DNA from: Lepidonotus clava
Lineage: Eukaryota; Annelida; Polychaeta; Phyllodocida; Polynoidae
Direction of reading: 5' to 3'
Assembly: GCA_936440205.1 (NCBI GenBank)
Contig: OW387139.1
Location: 868,001-932,000, forward strand
DNA length: 64,000 bases
The position numbers were made by a program, and so were the translations under genes. How positions within the stretch are numbered: position 1 is the first letter of the stretch; each line of letters opens with the position of its first letter. This document shows positions 13,497 to 26,300 of this stretch, piece after piece. A model generated the notes under the pieces. The model searched no databases. It saw only the letters and a list, made by a program, of their open reading frames with translations, and was not told the origin of the DNA.

Positions 13497-14282
13497 GTTA
13501 ATAATATTATCATTTTGTAATTGTTATATTTGTTTACCATTATACAATGAATATATCTTTGCAACTTGCAAACAACACTCATGTTTTGGTTCACTTTTAC
13601 GCATGATGTTTAGATTGTAAACTAGTTCAATGAACAAATCCCAAGTTTACTTAAGGAAACCTCTGGATGTGGCACACGAGATTTTGGTTAGTGTTTGACT
13701 TCTGTTTTACGCAGGTTTCAATGGGAATGTTTTGAATGTTGAAATGTTGCAGAAAACTCATGAATGATAAAAACCTGGGAAAAGCACAGGACATGTTGTT
13801 GACAGAATCTCGTGAATACCGCCCCTTTTTGAGGCCCCAAAAAATGTGTTAACTTGTGTCTTTGTTTCAAGGGAAGGTGTACCGACTCTTCATAATAAGA
13901 CACGCTCGTTGGTATTTCAATCGAAACCCCTACCTCCAGTTCTCCGATAGATGGAGTGGAAAACATTGAAGATATTTCTGTTGCAGCTATGTTTGATCTG
14001 AAATCACAGGCAATGTTACTTATGAATCGTTTTGATTTGGTTATTACAATTTGATCATTTGATCAATTATCGCAGTTACTATAAATGCAGTAGTTCACAT
14101 ACTGTGTGAAACATTTGTGATATTCCAGTTTGCGATAAATGCAGTAATTTTTTACCTGGGTCCAAAAACTGAGGTGGGCCTACGATATCCCCGGTGCACA
14201 AGGGGCGCTCCACACGTATACTACCCAGCACCTGAATTCTGTAACATTGTAATCTTACTTCATTCTCTTTCCTCCATTTCAG

Positions 14283-14333
14283 TCCTTGTCATCCTGGAGT
14301 ACCCTGATCCCGAGGCATGGCCCCAGCAGCACG
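14283..14333 (+). CDS. Gene A exon 1: 5'UTR end and start codon
   Basis: A pyrimidine tract and AG precede 14283, so at least one noncoding exon probably lies upstream. The ATG at 14317 sits in GAGGCATGG, a strong vertebrate-type start context, and opens MAPAAR. The exon ends CG|gtaaga in phase 2. The same design (short UTR, ATG near the end of the exon, phase 2 exit) is seen in gene B at 51022-51074, which supports this start. Confidence 0.75.
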
Positions 14334-17300
14334 GTAAGAGGGCCATACTGTGTTGGATAAATTAAAACTAATTTTCAAACGTGAATATCTCTACTAAGGA
14401 GGCATGTCATGCTCCCTCGGATGTTTCTTGATTTTTGACATATATATGAATATATAGACATTTTAAAAGTTTAACCGGTTGCTCATATTGCCACCTGATT
14501 TCATGTTTGGTGGGAAATACACTGGGAAATGCATACGCACAATAAAGTTGTTGAAAGCCCTTTTGGCTATATTCCACTATGCGGTATTTGCATGCAGTAT
14601 TATGAAATTACGCAAGCAAACTACCACAAACTTGTTTATGGTAGGGTAGCATATTATGGTGAATATAGGTACTTGCGGTACTTGCTATGGATTGCTTTCG
14701 GTCGCAGATACCAACATGTTGGTATCTGAACTGCAAACTGCTTGCAGTAGTTACAAAAATGGACCACAAATGCTACCTACCATATAGTGGAATATGGCCT
14801 TTATTCTACTTGATGTTTTCAGGTGCAGCCCCTGGCCCTGGTCCCTGGCAGTGTTGGTCGGGTATATGGCAGGTCAGTATCGGTGTACTTTATCATACCC
14901 CAGAGGGTACAGGTTCAGTAGTTCAGAGTTTAATGAACCGCTGAGACAGGGAGGGTGATAACCAAAGTGTTATCACTCTGGAGGTTGATACAGAAAAGTA
15001 GTAACCAGTTACAGCAGTAGAAAATAGTTTCCTAGTTCAGCAAGTCTAGGCTTTGAAATGTAACTTAAATGTTGAATGGACATGGGAAATAACTCACTAA
15101 CTATTGCAGATGTCCTTTTTCTGCTCTTCTTGTCAATGTAGTTATAAATTGCGATGCTATGGGACGCATCAACGTTGAGACCTTTGGGCACTGATGGATT
15201 GTTGACGTGTGTACATGCCAAACTTACCGTCTATGGGGGAGTTTAACACTGGTCATAATTTTAAGATCGTATTTTTAGTTAAGACATTTTGACTTTTTCA
15301 TGATTGAGTTTCACACTTTCTGATCTCATGTTCCTATTGTTTTCTATATATTATTAGAGTTACGATTATTGAATATTAAAAACATCTTATCTTAAATTTT
15401 GTGGGATGTGAGAAACGCATTTCCAATTTCCCTAGTGTGAAACTCGCCCTACTTTATGTGTTATGTTTGTGTGTTTCATTGTTTGTGTAACATTTTATTC
15501 CCACAGTGACTGTCATCATGACACCAGGAGTCAGAGCTGTAACCTTTTCTTCAACAGCTGGTAGGCATAACTTTCACATATTTATAAGTTACATTATGTA
15601 GAGCAGACAGAAAAAAAACCTGTATTTGACCTGTATTTGTTTTGTGCCACACAGATAAATGCAGAAGAATGTAATTCATATCAATTGAAAAATGCATTTT
15701 GCTGTTTCTGTTGGTGTATAGTATTTTATATACATATTTTGACTCAAGAAAATAAAGCCAAGAAAAACGTTTATCTTTTGAACTTGAATTACTCCTTTAC
15801 TAATCAATCAATTTTTTAAAAGATATTTTGGGTATATGTCAACATTAGCCTAGAGGAAAGAGTTTCTCAGATTGTATTTGGGTCCTGGATTTTGTTTTTA
15901 TTTGAAAAGTTTAATGCATTTAGGTGAAGTAGTAAGTGAGATATGCTCGTCCCAAAAATACATTATTGTTAAAACTGCTTTTATTGAATTCCGAACAACC
16001 CTACACAGGTATGCTCCAATGTTTTCTAATATGCTTTGTATGATTAGAAATGGCAATTCTAGATTATTGTATATAGTCACATGGGAAATACAAAAGATGA
16101 TATAAGAAACAAACAGCATACCCATTTCAACAAAGGTGTACCGTGGGTTTGCCAATCAGAGGTGTTGTCTTTCCTTAAGGAGCCAAAACCAATGTAATTA
16201 ATTACACAAATTTCAAGACTCAGATAATCATAGAAAAATGTTGGATGAGTTCAGTTAAGGTCAGTGGTAAAGTATTAGCTGTGAAAACTAGCTCAAACTG
16301 AAGTAAGATTCCCTGGGAGATGGTAATATTTCTATTTGTTTGCACAAATTAGTTGAGTTGAGCAAGGAAAATGTCTTTTTAATGACTTTCTGCCATATTT
16401 CACGGATTTTGATATAGGCCAGAAATAGATTCATGGAATAGATTTTCATGAGTATTTTAGTTTGAAAGGTTTAATTTATTGGTTATGGCTGCCTTTAAGT
16501 GAATATATCTTATTGTCCTTCACTGCCATAGTGTACCTACAGGTTTTCCTGTATTGATAATTACATAGATTCTGCCTTTAATGATCATAATTATTGTGTA
16601 TACCAACAGTGTCAACAACATCAGGGCCCACAGAGTCAACAACCACAGGGCCCACAACATCAGGGCCAACAACAACCACAACACCCCAAGTCACAACCAC
16701 AGCACCCCCAACCACAACTACAACACTCGAACCAACCACAACTACAATACCTCCAACTGAAACCACGACACCCCAAATCACAACTACAACACTTGAACCA
16801 ACCGAAACCACAACATCCCCGGCCACAACCACAACACTCGTATCAACAACAACAGGGCCTACAACTATGACTACAACAACAGAGGCTCCAACAACAACAG
16901 AAGGTAACGTATTTCTTTGGTTCCATTTTTAGTTATTATTTCTCTAACATTTTTGTCTATAGCTATGACTAAAAGCATCCATATAAAGCTGCATCCCCTG
17001 TTGGCGACTAAACATCAGCGACTAGCTGTAAGTGGTGGCCCAAGGTGCCAAACCCATCCCTTCCTTGGCAATTAGTGCTGTATGAGGGACTAAAGGTCTG
17101 CTGGTTAAGAAAGGGCTGATTTTGTTCATATGACTTTATTTTGTAAAGAATCAAAGGGATCTTATCATAAATCTATGAGTGCTTAAATATACCATCAGGA
17201 CAAAATGTCACGAGGAAAAAAGTATTTGGAAATTCTCAAATATAGATTAGACATTCACAAAAACATATTATGACATTGCAATCAGCTTTATCAGCAAGTT

Positions 17301-20300
17301 CGGCCTTCTTTCAACATTCCGGTTACCATGGCAACGAAATGCAGAATATCCCAATTTTTTCACGATTAATGAAAACTATGAAAAATTTCATATATAACAC
17401 AAATATAGCTTATTTTTCAAATTTTTATGATTTCTAAGCTAAATAAAGGCTCTAGAGCCATGAATATGTATTTCCATAAGGCTGGAAACCCCATAGACTG
17501 TCACTTTTAGTAAAGGGCTTAACACATTTTAAGTTTTAAGTTTTTCAGTCCTTTCTTGGTCAGCAGACCTTTAGTTGCTGGGGATGGGCAGAGTACAACT
17601 AATTGACCTGGTTTAGTCGCCATGTGGGGACCCGGCTTAAGTCTGCTCATATATCCTTGAAATTGGAGGCTAATTCATTAATTGGTGGTAATCTAGGAGA
17701 AGATATTCACTATGAACAGACTCTAAATACTGGTACTCAGTCTATGGACTCTTTCCACTGGCCCGCACCAGGGGGAACTCAGCACCTCTGTCCTGTGGGT
17801 CACAGAGGGAGCAACTGGACAAACAGACCAGCCAGGAACCAGCTACCCTGAAATCTACATGGACACATCCCTGCCATGCCAGGCAATTAGCCTGCCACCT
17901 ATAAAAGCTCTCCTCCACCAACTCTCCTGTACACTCTCTCCGGGCGCTGGACCAGAGACCTTGTATTTATAAAGACTGGAAAGCCAGGGCAAAACCTGTT
18001 ATGCACTACAGGCCTGCCACCTGGGCTGTGGTTGGATTGGATATGGGCACATAGGAACATTGAGGAGCTTTCCAGTCTCGATATATCCTATATATACATA
18101 CAAGGTCTCTGGCTGGACGATGTAAAATAAATGTAAATGACTTCGCACAATATTCACATAATGCAGTCAAAATAACTATTCAAAATGCACAATTATTGGG
18201 TCACTCTCCTGAAAAGTGCGCAGTTCCCTAAAATTTTAGGTCAAAAATAAGATACTGCTGATAGGATTTATTTTTTCATTTTCCTTTTACAGAGTATCTT
18301 GGCAATCTTATTCTAGAAAAAGGGAATTCCCATCGTTTTTCAATTTCTCATATTTTTCATTTTTAGTTATGGACTTTAAAATTTTTGCTATGATGTACGT
18401 TCAGAACCAAGGTTGTCAATCTTATCATTAAAGTGCTAGGATATTCATAAAGTATGAATAATTCTCTTTTTTGAACCTTTTTATGCATTTTCATATGTTT
18501 TCCAAGCATATGGAACAATAATTTTAATAAAAAGAATTATTCTTATACGCAAATTGTACTTTGATTTTTCAATCATTTTGAAAACTTATCATTTTTCAAA
18601 GTTTTGGGTTAAATTTTGGCTTAACATAGCTTTAAAATAATCAAATATATAGAAATTTGCAGTATGACCATCTAGTTTTATTCTTTTACATCTTATGCAA
18701 ATGATTTAAAGGAAAGTGTACTGGTTGAAGGTATATTCTAAGTGTTATGGAGTTAAGTATATAAAAAAGCTTGGTTCTGAATGTACAAATCTTGGTTCTG
18801 AACGTACATACCTTGGTTCTGAACGTACATGCATATCTAGATTTGATTGTACATATCTTGCTTCTTAAAGCAACATTTTATTACAAAGTATACATTTCTT
18901 TTTATGAGAAGACTCTAGAAAAAAATCCTGCAAAGTAAAATAGGAATTTACACATTGGGGCATGGATATACCACAGATAGTTCAGAAAAACCATAAACGT
19001 ACGTTCAGAACCAAGGTATGTACGTTCAGAACCAAGGTATGTACGTTCAGAACCAAGGTATGTGCGTTCAGAACCAAGCTTATTTATCATGTGGGCCAAT
19101 TTGGAAATGAAATAAAGTAAGATATCAACTTAAACAATGTGGCATAGGATACCTAAGTCACAAAAATTTGAATATTGTCTCAAAAATGTGGCTATGTCTT
19201 TCAGGGCTGTGTATAGAAAAAAGCTTGGTTCTGAACGTACATACCTTGGTTCTGAACGTACATACCTTGGTTCTGAACGTACATACCTTGGTTCTGAATG
19301 TACATACCTTGGTTCTGAACGTACATACCTTGGTTCTGAACGTACAAATGTTGGTCACATTTCAGATAAGTTCTCTTGACATTGTAATATTTCTGACCAA
19401 AGTACTTGACTATGATCTGAATAGAGCATTCAAGAATCAAAGGTCTGTTTTATGAGTATTACTCTTCATACAATAGTATTTCATAAACTGTGAATGTATG
19501 TTCAGAACCAAGCTTTGTACGTTCAGAACCAAGCTTTGTACGTTCAGAACCAAGGTTTCCACCAATGAAAGTGGCATATAAAGACAGAAAATGAATATCA
19601 TGTGGAAACATGTGATAAGGCATATCATTTCTAGATGGCTTGCAAAGAAAAACATTCCGAGTTTCATCTTATATCATCTGTGAGAATAGAAAGAGAAAAA
19701 AGCTTGGTTCTGAACGTACATATATGTACGTTCAGAACCAAGCTTTGTACGTTCAGAACCAAGCTTTTTCCTTTATTTTCCACTATTTATATAGGAATAA
19801 TTTGGTGTATGATGACATAATATCCTCCGGTAGGGTTTTTCTTACATCTCCAAATAAGCATGAACAAATATATGCATATTTTATCGGCGAAAAACTTTAA
19901 AATGTGAAAACCTTGGTTCTGAACGTACATTTTAACTTTTTTGGCATGCCCAATAAAAATAAACTAAGTTTTATTTCTAGTATACTTCTTTTTTTCCTAT
20001 GATTTTTACTTAGGGCTGAGTAATACTTTATTATGGTATTTTTCATGCTAGTAACTCAAAATTTATATAATCCTATTTTGTATGTACTTTTTTGTTCTTC
20101 AAAGCTTGGTTCTGAACGTACATTTGTGAACTTCAATAAAAATCAGAAAATCATTAAATCAGAGGGAAATATTGTTTTATTCAGTTTGCCTCAACTCAAA
20201 TTACCTCTCAAACTAATATTATAGTTCAAAAACTGAAATTCTGGTGTTTATTGAAAAAAATGAGATGAAAAAAAACTCTTACCTCTCAATTTTTGGCTAT

Positions 20301-23300
20301 TTCCTTCAATTTATGGTTAAATTTCGAAAAATCTGAAAAAATTGATTAACTTTAATATTGATTTTCTCAGATTTATAAGTCTTTTCAGCGTGTTGAGGCT
20401 AAAATATGTAAAAATTTAAATTAATTTAAGATTCCACAGTCATCTGAAGAAAAAAAACACTGATTTTGCCAATTGAGGAAATTTCTGGAGAGTGACCCTA
20501 TTATCATAATGTTTTTAAGGCAACTTTGCGTTAGAACCTGTCGAATGAATATAATGCCTCAGAAATGTTATGTACAGGTCAATTCCAAGGGTATTGATAT
20601 GACTCACCAGTAATCTTAACTATATTGCACTAATACAACATGACATTGATGATTGAATGCAATGTAACACTCGAAATATCTCATCTCATCTCATTATACA
20701 TCTATCACTCTTATCTCTTTTTTGGGGTTTAGTTTTTTGTCTTTTTTGCCTTTTTTTATTTGCTTGTATTTGTGTGTTTTTATGGGTAATTGTTGCTAGT
20801 TGCACATTACAAATAATCATGATGAGGTAATAGTAAACTTAACATAATATAATATGCTCAATTATTATATTGAAGGATTCATGATGGTGTAATAGATTAA
20901 GTTATGGCTGGTGGAGAAGGACTGCTGGAGGAATCCAATTCTCTGCCAGGGTAGATGAAATGTTTTTAAAAAAGAAATTGTGAACAAATGTGGAAGATGG
21001 GTTAAAATTAATTACAGTACTGTTTATTTAGGATGTATTTGATGAATCCTCCTCCCTGCATTTCATCTCTTGGTTTAGTTTTTCTGGTCCGTGCTGCAGC
21101 CTCTCATTTTCAACAAGCTCACTTCGTCTCTGAGCCTATTGCCAATCACTCACTTGTGCTATTTGCTACAAAATGCTGTTCCAAATATGAATCCGGATTG
21201 AGTGAATTACAATGAGCAAAAGATTATGATATTTGGAGAAACCATTTGTGACCTTGTATATTCAGCATGGTTTGTGGTAAAGGGGTTTTGCCTACTGCAA
21301 CAGATTTGACAACAACAGAACAGCCCACAACATCAACGGCACAGCCCACAACATCAACGGCACAGCCCACCACAACAACGGCACAACCCACCACAACAAC
21401 AGAACAACCCACAACATCAACGGCACAACCCACAACGTCAACGGCACAGCCCACCACATCAACAGAACAGCCCACAACATCAACAGAACAGCCCACAACA
21501 TCAACAGAACAGCCCACGACATCAACAGAACAGCCCACCACAACGACAGAACAACCCACAACATCAACGGCACAGCCCACCACAACAACAGAACAACCCA
21601 CAACGTCAACGGCACAGCCCACAACATCAACGGCACAGCCCACCACAACAACAGAACAACCCACAACATCAACAGAACAACCCACAACATCAACAGAACA
21701 GCCCACAACAACAACAGAACAGCCCACAACATCAACAGAACAGCCCACCACAACAACAGAACAGCCCACCACAACATCAACAGAACAACCCACAACATCA
21801 ACAGAACAGCCCACAACATCAACAGAACAGCCCACAACAACAACAGAACAACCCACAACAACAACAGAACAACCCACAACAACAACAGAACAGCCCACAA
21901 CAACAACAGAACAGCCCACAACAACAACAGAACAGCCCACAACATCAACAGAACAGCCCACCACAACAACAGAACAGCCCACCACAACATCAACAGAACA
22001 ACCCACATCAACAGAACAGCCCACAACATCAACAGAACAGCCCACAACAACAGAACAGCCCACCACAACATCAACAGAACAACCCACAACATCAACAGAA
22101 CAACCCACAACATCAACAGAACAGCCCACAACATCAACAGAACAGCCCACAACAACAACAGAACAGCCCACAACATCAACAGAACAGCCCACCACAACAA
22201 CAGAACAGCCCACCACAACATCAACAGAACAACCCACAACATCAACAGAACAGCCCACAACATCAACAGAACAGCCCACAACATCAACAGAACAGCCCAC
22301 AACATCAACAGAACAGACCACAACAACAACAGAACAGCCCACAACATCAACAGAACAGCCCACAACATCAACAGAACAGCCCACAACATCAACAGAACAG
22401 CCCACAACATCAACAGAACAGCCCATCACAACAACAGAACAACCCACAACGTCAACAGAACAGCCCACAACAACAGAACAGCCCACAACATCAGAACAGC
22501 CCACCACAACATCAGAACAGCCCACAACCACAGAAGGCATGATCTTGCATTCAATTGAACTATAGATGCAAATAATAGCTGTTAATACTAACCACAGCAT
22601 CACATTTTCTATATGCTTTACATGCACTTGTAACATGTCATAATTAAAGTATAATAACCCGACCTGACAGGAACAATACAGTGAGGGGTGGGTGGGGGGG
22701 GCGGGGGTGTTGCAGGATGGTTGCAGGGTGGTTGCAGGGTGGTTGCAGGAGGGTTGCAGGAGGCGAATACCTCCAATATATCTTGAGAAAGATGTATCTT
22801 TATGTAGAATGTCTTGGCCCAAAAGGGCCTGACAGACATTTTTAAGGCCCCACAGCCACCCAACCTTTGGAAAAACTCTTAAAAAAATAATTGGATAACT
22901 TCAAAAAGTCACACTGACCAAATATCGATCTGATTTGAGTTACTCTTTCATGAGATTTTGGATCAAAAACATGTTTGATTGTGGTGACAAAATACCTGCC
23001 GTCCAAGGGAATCGGACCATTTCGTCGCCACACGAAATACCTGCCACTTGATCCCCCAGCTCTTTGTTCTCATTTGTGAAGGTAGAAGATCGTATAATAT
23101 ACGAATAGACGAATGTTAAATTGCTATTGGCCATTTCCAATTGTGATTTTTACTAATCCATCCATCCATCAGTATAGGGAAAAGTCATGTTACTCTAGTA
23201 AATGACTGGATTCTCTTGATTCTCCCCACTTTGACAAAAATAACTCAAATGTATTAAAATGTGTTAGTTGTGGTTTTTTTTAGTGTGCAGACACTTTTGT

Positions 23301-26300
23301 AGTAATGAAATTGCGATTTTGTACTTTTTCTATTGTGATTTTTTCCATCTCCTCCCTACTTTATATTAACCATATGATTGGACTTCATAAGCTTTGTTCC
23401 GCGCTGTTGGGAAATGGTACTTAGTGGTGCTCATGATTGGCGGTTAGCTGCCATTGGCAAACATTGATTATTGATTATTGACCTCCTATTTAGCACCTTT
23501 ACCCAGATTATCTGTGGTGGAATTCTCAGTGATAATTCCAACACCAAGGTCTACGCTAATGTCATCAATACTAAGTCAAAACTGTTATATCATCGTAATT
23601 GTCCCTACCACGGATAGCTGATTTACAGTATTCTAAGTAGCTGCAGATTAATTTTGGCCATTTTTTGTAGGCAAAACACATGGAAATCTATAGAAAATAT
23701 AGACCTATTTGCCATATTGCTATCTCTAATGGGTATATTTTCAGACCAACCCAATAAAATTTGAATATGTGTAAATACAAATTGAGACAAATGCCCATTC
23801 CTAGTTTTCACCACATAGAGTCCCACGATTATAGAAAAATATATGTGTTTGAGGCCTGCAACTTGTCGACGTATTTCTCAGCATGCCTCTTTCTCTAGGC
23901 TGGTCTGCAGGTGCAATGCAGTAGAAAAAGTACGCGTGGTTAGGAGAATTCTCCCTACCACGGATAGCTGATTTACAATATTTTGAGCACCTGCAGGTTA
24001 ATTTTGGCTCATTTTGTCGACAAAACACCTAGAAAAACTATAGAAAATAGTCAAATAGTTGCTGTCAATCCATCTGTAATGAATGAATTTTCAAACAACT
24101 CAGGAAATATAAATGTATATGGGTCTTAATATTAAAAAGAATGTTGGTTAGTTTTATTCAATATTAATCTCCAAATAATGGTACATTTTTGAAAATTTCT
24201 ATGGTAAATCCATAAGTTTTGTCGACATATTACCCAGCATGCATCTTGTTCTGGGCTTACCTGCAGGTAATTTTTTTTAAAAAAGCTATCCGTGGTTGGG
24301 AGAATGAATGATGGGCTTTGATGGAAGTTAGGCCATGTTAACTGTCAGGTCATTCCAAGTGGATGGGGATTACGGGTCATTGCTGCCCCCTGGTGGATCT
24401 TTCAGTAACTATAACCCACCTTACTCTGTTCCCAACATGTGTCATACCATAATAATACACACACTGGCTACCAGCCACATTCCTTTTCTGGTCCATAGGT
24501 GGACACTTACTACATACAGTGTCACACCACATACCAGCTACAGCCAACACCCCCCTATATAAGCCTTCCCCCACTCCATACTCGTCCACTCTCCCCTCAC
24601 CTCTCCGACACACAAGCCTACCCACCCGCACCTACGTTGTATATATCTATTTTATTTTCATTTAGCCCATAAAGGGCATTCTCATCATCAATTTCATATC
24701 AATTTTATATTAACTTATTAATTATATATCAATTAAATATTATCACGCCACTCCTGCCTTCACTATTTATTCCTTATATCCACCCGGGGGGGGGAGCAAT
24801 GCAATTGGTAGAAATGTAATGTCTACGGCCTTAATTGCAGGTTTCTCTGGTAGCCTTAACTAATCTTCTACTTAACCTAATGTTACTACAATTGTTCTTA
24901 GTCTAATAGTTCTGGTAAATGTTATCCCCTAGGGCACAGTATAGTAATCTCATTAAACTATGTGCTGTTTGCAATATGTGCTGTACTCCTGTTTGTGCTA
25001 TGTCATTTTCCCTTGTTTGTGCTATGCCAAGTACTATGTTTTAAACTATATCATGAACACCTGTCTGCACTATATCATGTACATCTGTTTGCAATAAGTC
25101 ATGTACTCCCGTCTGCATTATAATTATGTTGTACCTCTTTCTGCACGACAGACCGGTCCTCACTGATCCTACCTCCTCAGTGAGTGAGTTAATGCCTTAA
25201 CACCAGGCTGTCAGATGATTAGCCCAGTTTTTTAGGGTTAAGTCGGTTGACTAAGGCCAGAACTATCAGACATGTTTGAGTTAAGGGTTGTTTGGATTAA
25301 CTTTAGTCCACCATGGTGAGTCTGGACCTTAGTCAGCTGATCAAGTAGGACTCAGTTGGGACAAGGCTTTAGCCATGTACTCGGCCTGCACTATTGAATA
25401 GTGACGTGTTCCTGTTTCCACTGTGATTATTGTATACTCCTGTTTGCACTAATATAAGTCATGTATAGGGAATGGATACATTGCATATTACATTTACTCT
25501 AATGTAATGCATCCGGTAGTTATTTAGATAGTACATTCATGAAATATCCCAAATGTTAATGGTAAACTGTCCCTGCGATACCCAAGACATACCCTTCATT
25601 TGAACCATTGCCTTCTTTATTTTGAAGATACAAATAGATACCTCATCTCAGTGGTTATCCTTATACCGTGGGAAGATGACCTTGCCGACAAAGACTGCAC
25701 GTATAATCCTTCGGTCAGGATTATATGTTCAAGGGTATTGTATACTCATTACCTGACTCTTAATGGTTAATATTTTTTAGATCTGGTAGAACTATGCTAT
25801 GCCTGATGATCTATCATCAGCTTGGTGTATAATTATCACATTGCACCCATCCACGGAATGAATGAATACATGAAAATTAATTGTTTTTAAGAAAACTCTC
25901 ATTATAAGCAAGCTATCAATTTGTTGAAAAAATGTTGAGTAGCATGTAACCCCACTAGAGTCCTTTTCTCTTTATTTACCTCTGTGTATGTAGTCATATG
26001 GTGTGTATGTAGTGCATTACAATAAAGCAACTTGAACCTGAAACCTATTCTATTTTGAATGCAGGAATTTTAAGCAATTGTTGCGCTGTTTTATTCGCAC
26101 CATGTGTCCTCACAAGTCCACACATACCAGAGTATTGTATTGTACTCTAGTCACTTATATTGTTTCTTTCTACCATTCTATTACATTTTACTTCTCTGCT
26201 TAATGTATTGCAGATAGAATCAGACGTGTTTAGCCCCTTGAACATAGCTTCCACCTTTGTGGGAGTAGCGTATGTACCTTTATATACAGACACTCCAAAT

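Larger units (their letters stand above)
1..14282. other. Upstream region with no supported gene
   Basis: No open frame here has recognisable homology or convincing splice structure. The space holds simple repeats, fold-back sequences and inverted-repeat transposons listed separately. A dispersed family recurs at about 360-560, 3690-3890, 10528-10737 and 10949-11158, sharing CTGCGATATCA-type ends and a 'CATATCGCAG' end. A second family recurs at about 3505-3700 and 11170-11320. An untranslated first exon of gene A could lie within, but I cannot place it. Confidence 0.6.

Noticed and set aside
1-14282. A Sema or PSI head for gene A upstream of the signal peptide exon
   Set aside because: No Cys-rich or beta-propeller-like exons were found, and a complete signal peptide directly precedes the stalk in both genes.
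17603-17851. 82-codon open frame in gene A intron 4
   Set aside because: It starts inside a fold-back element and lacks homology or splice sites consistent with gene A's phase.
18894-19667. Small frames with LGSERTY or MYVQNQG repeats
   Set aside because: They are readings of the 18-bp motif inside a TIR transposon, in both orientations, with no start context or splice support.
21224-22822. Long minus-strand open frame rich in Val, Gly, Cys and Ser
   Set aside because: It is the reverse of the gene A mucin repeat; a stop-free repeat unit keeps opposite frames open. No splice or start context supports it.
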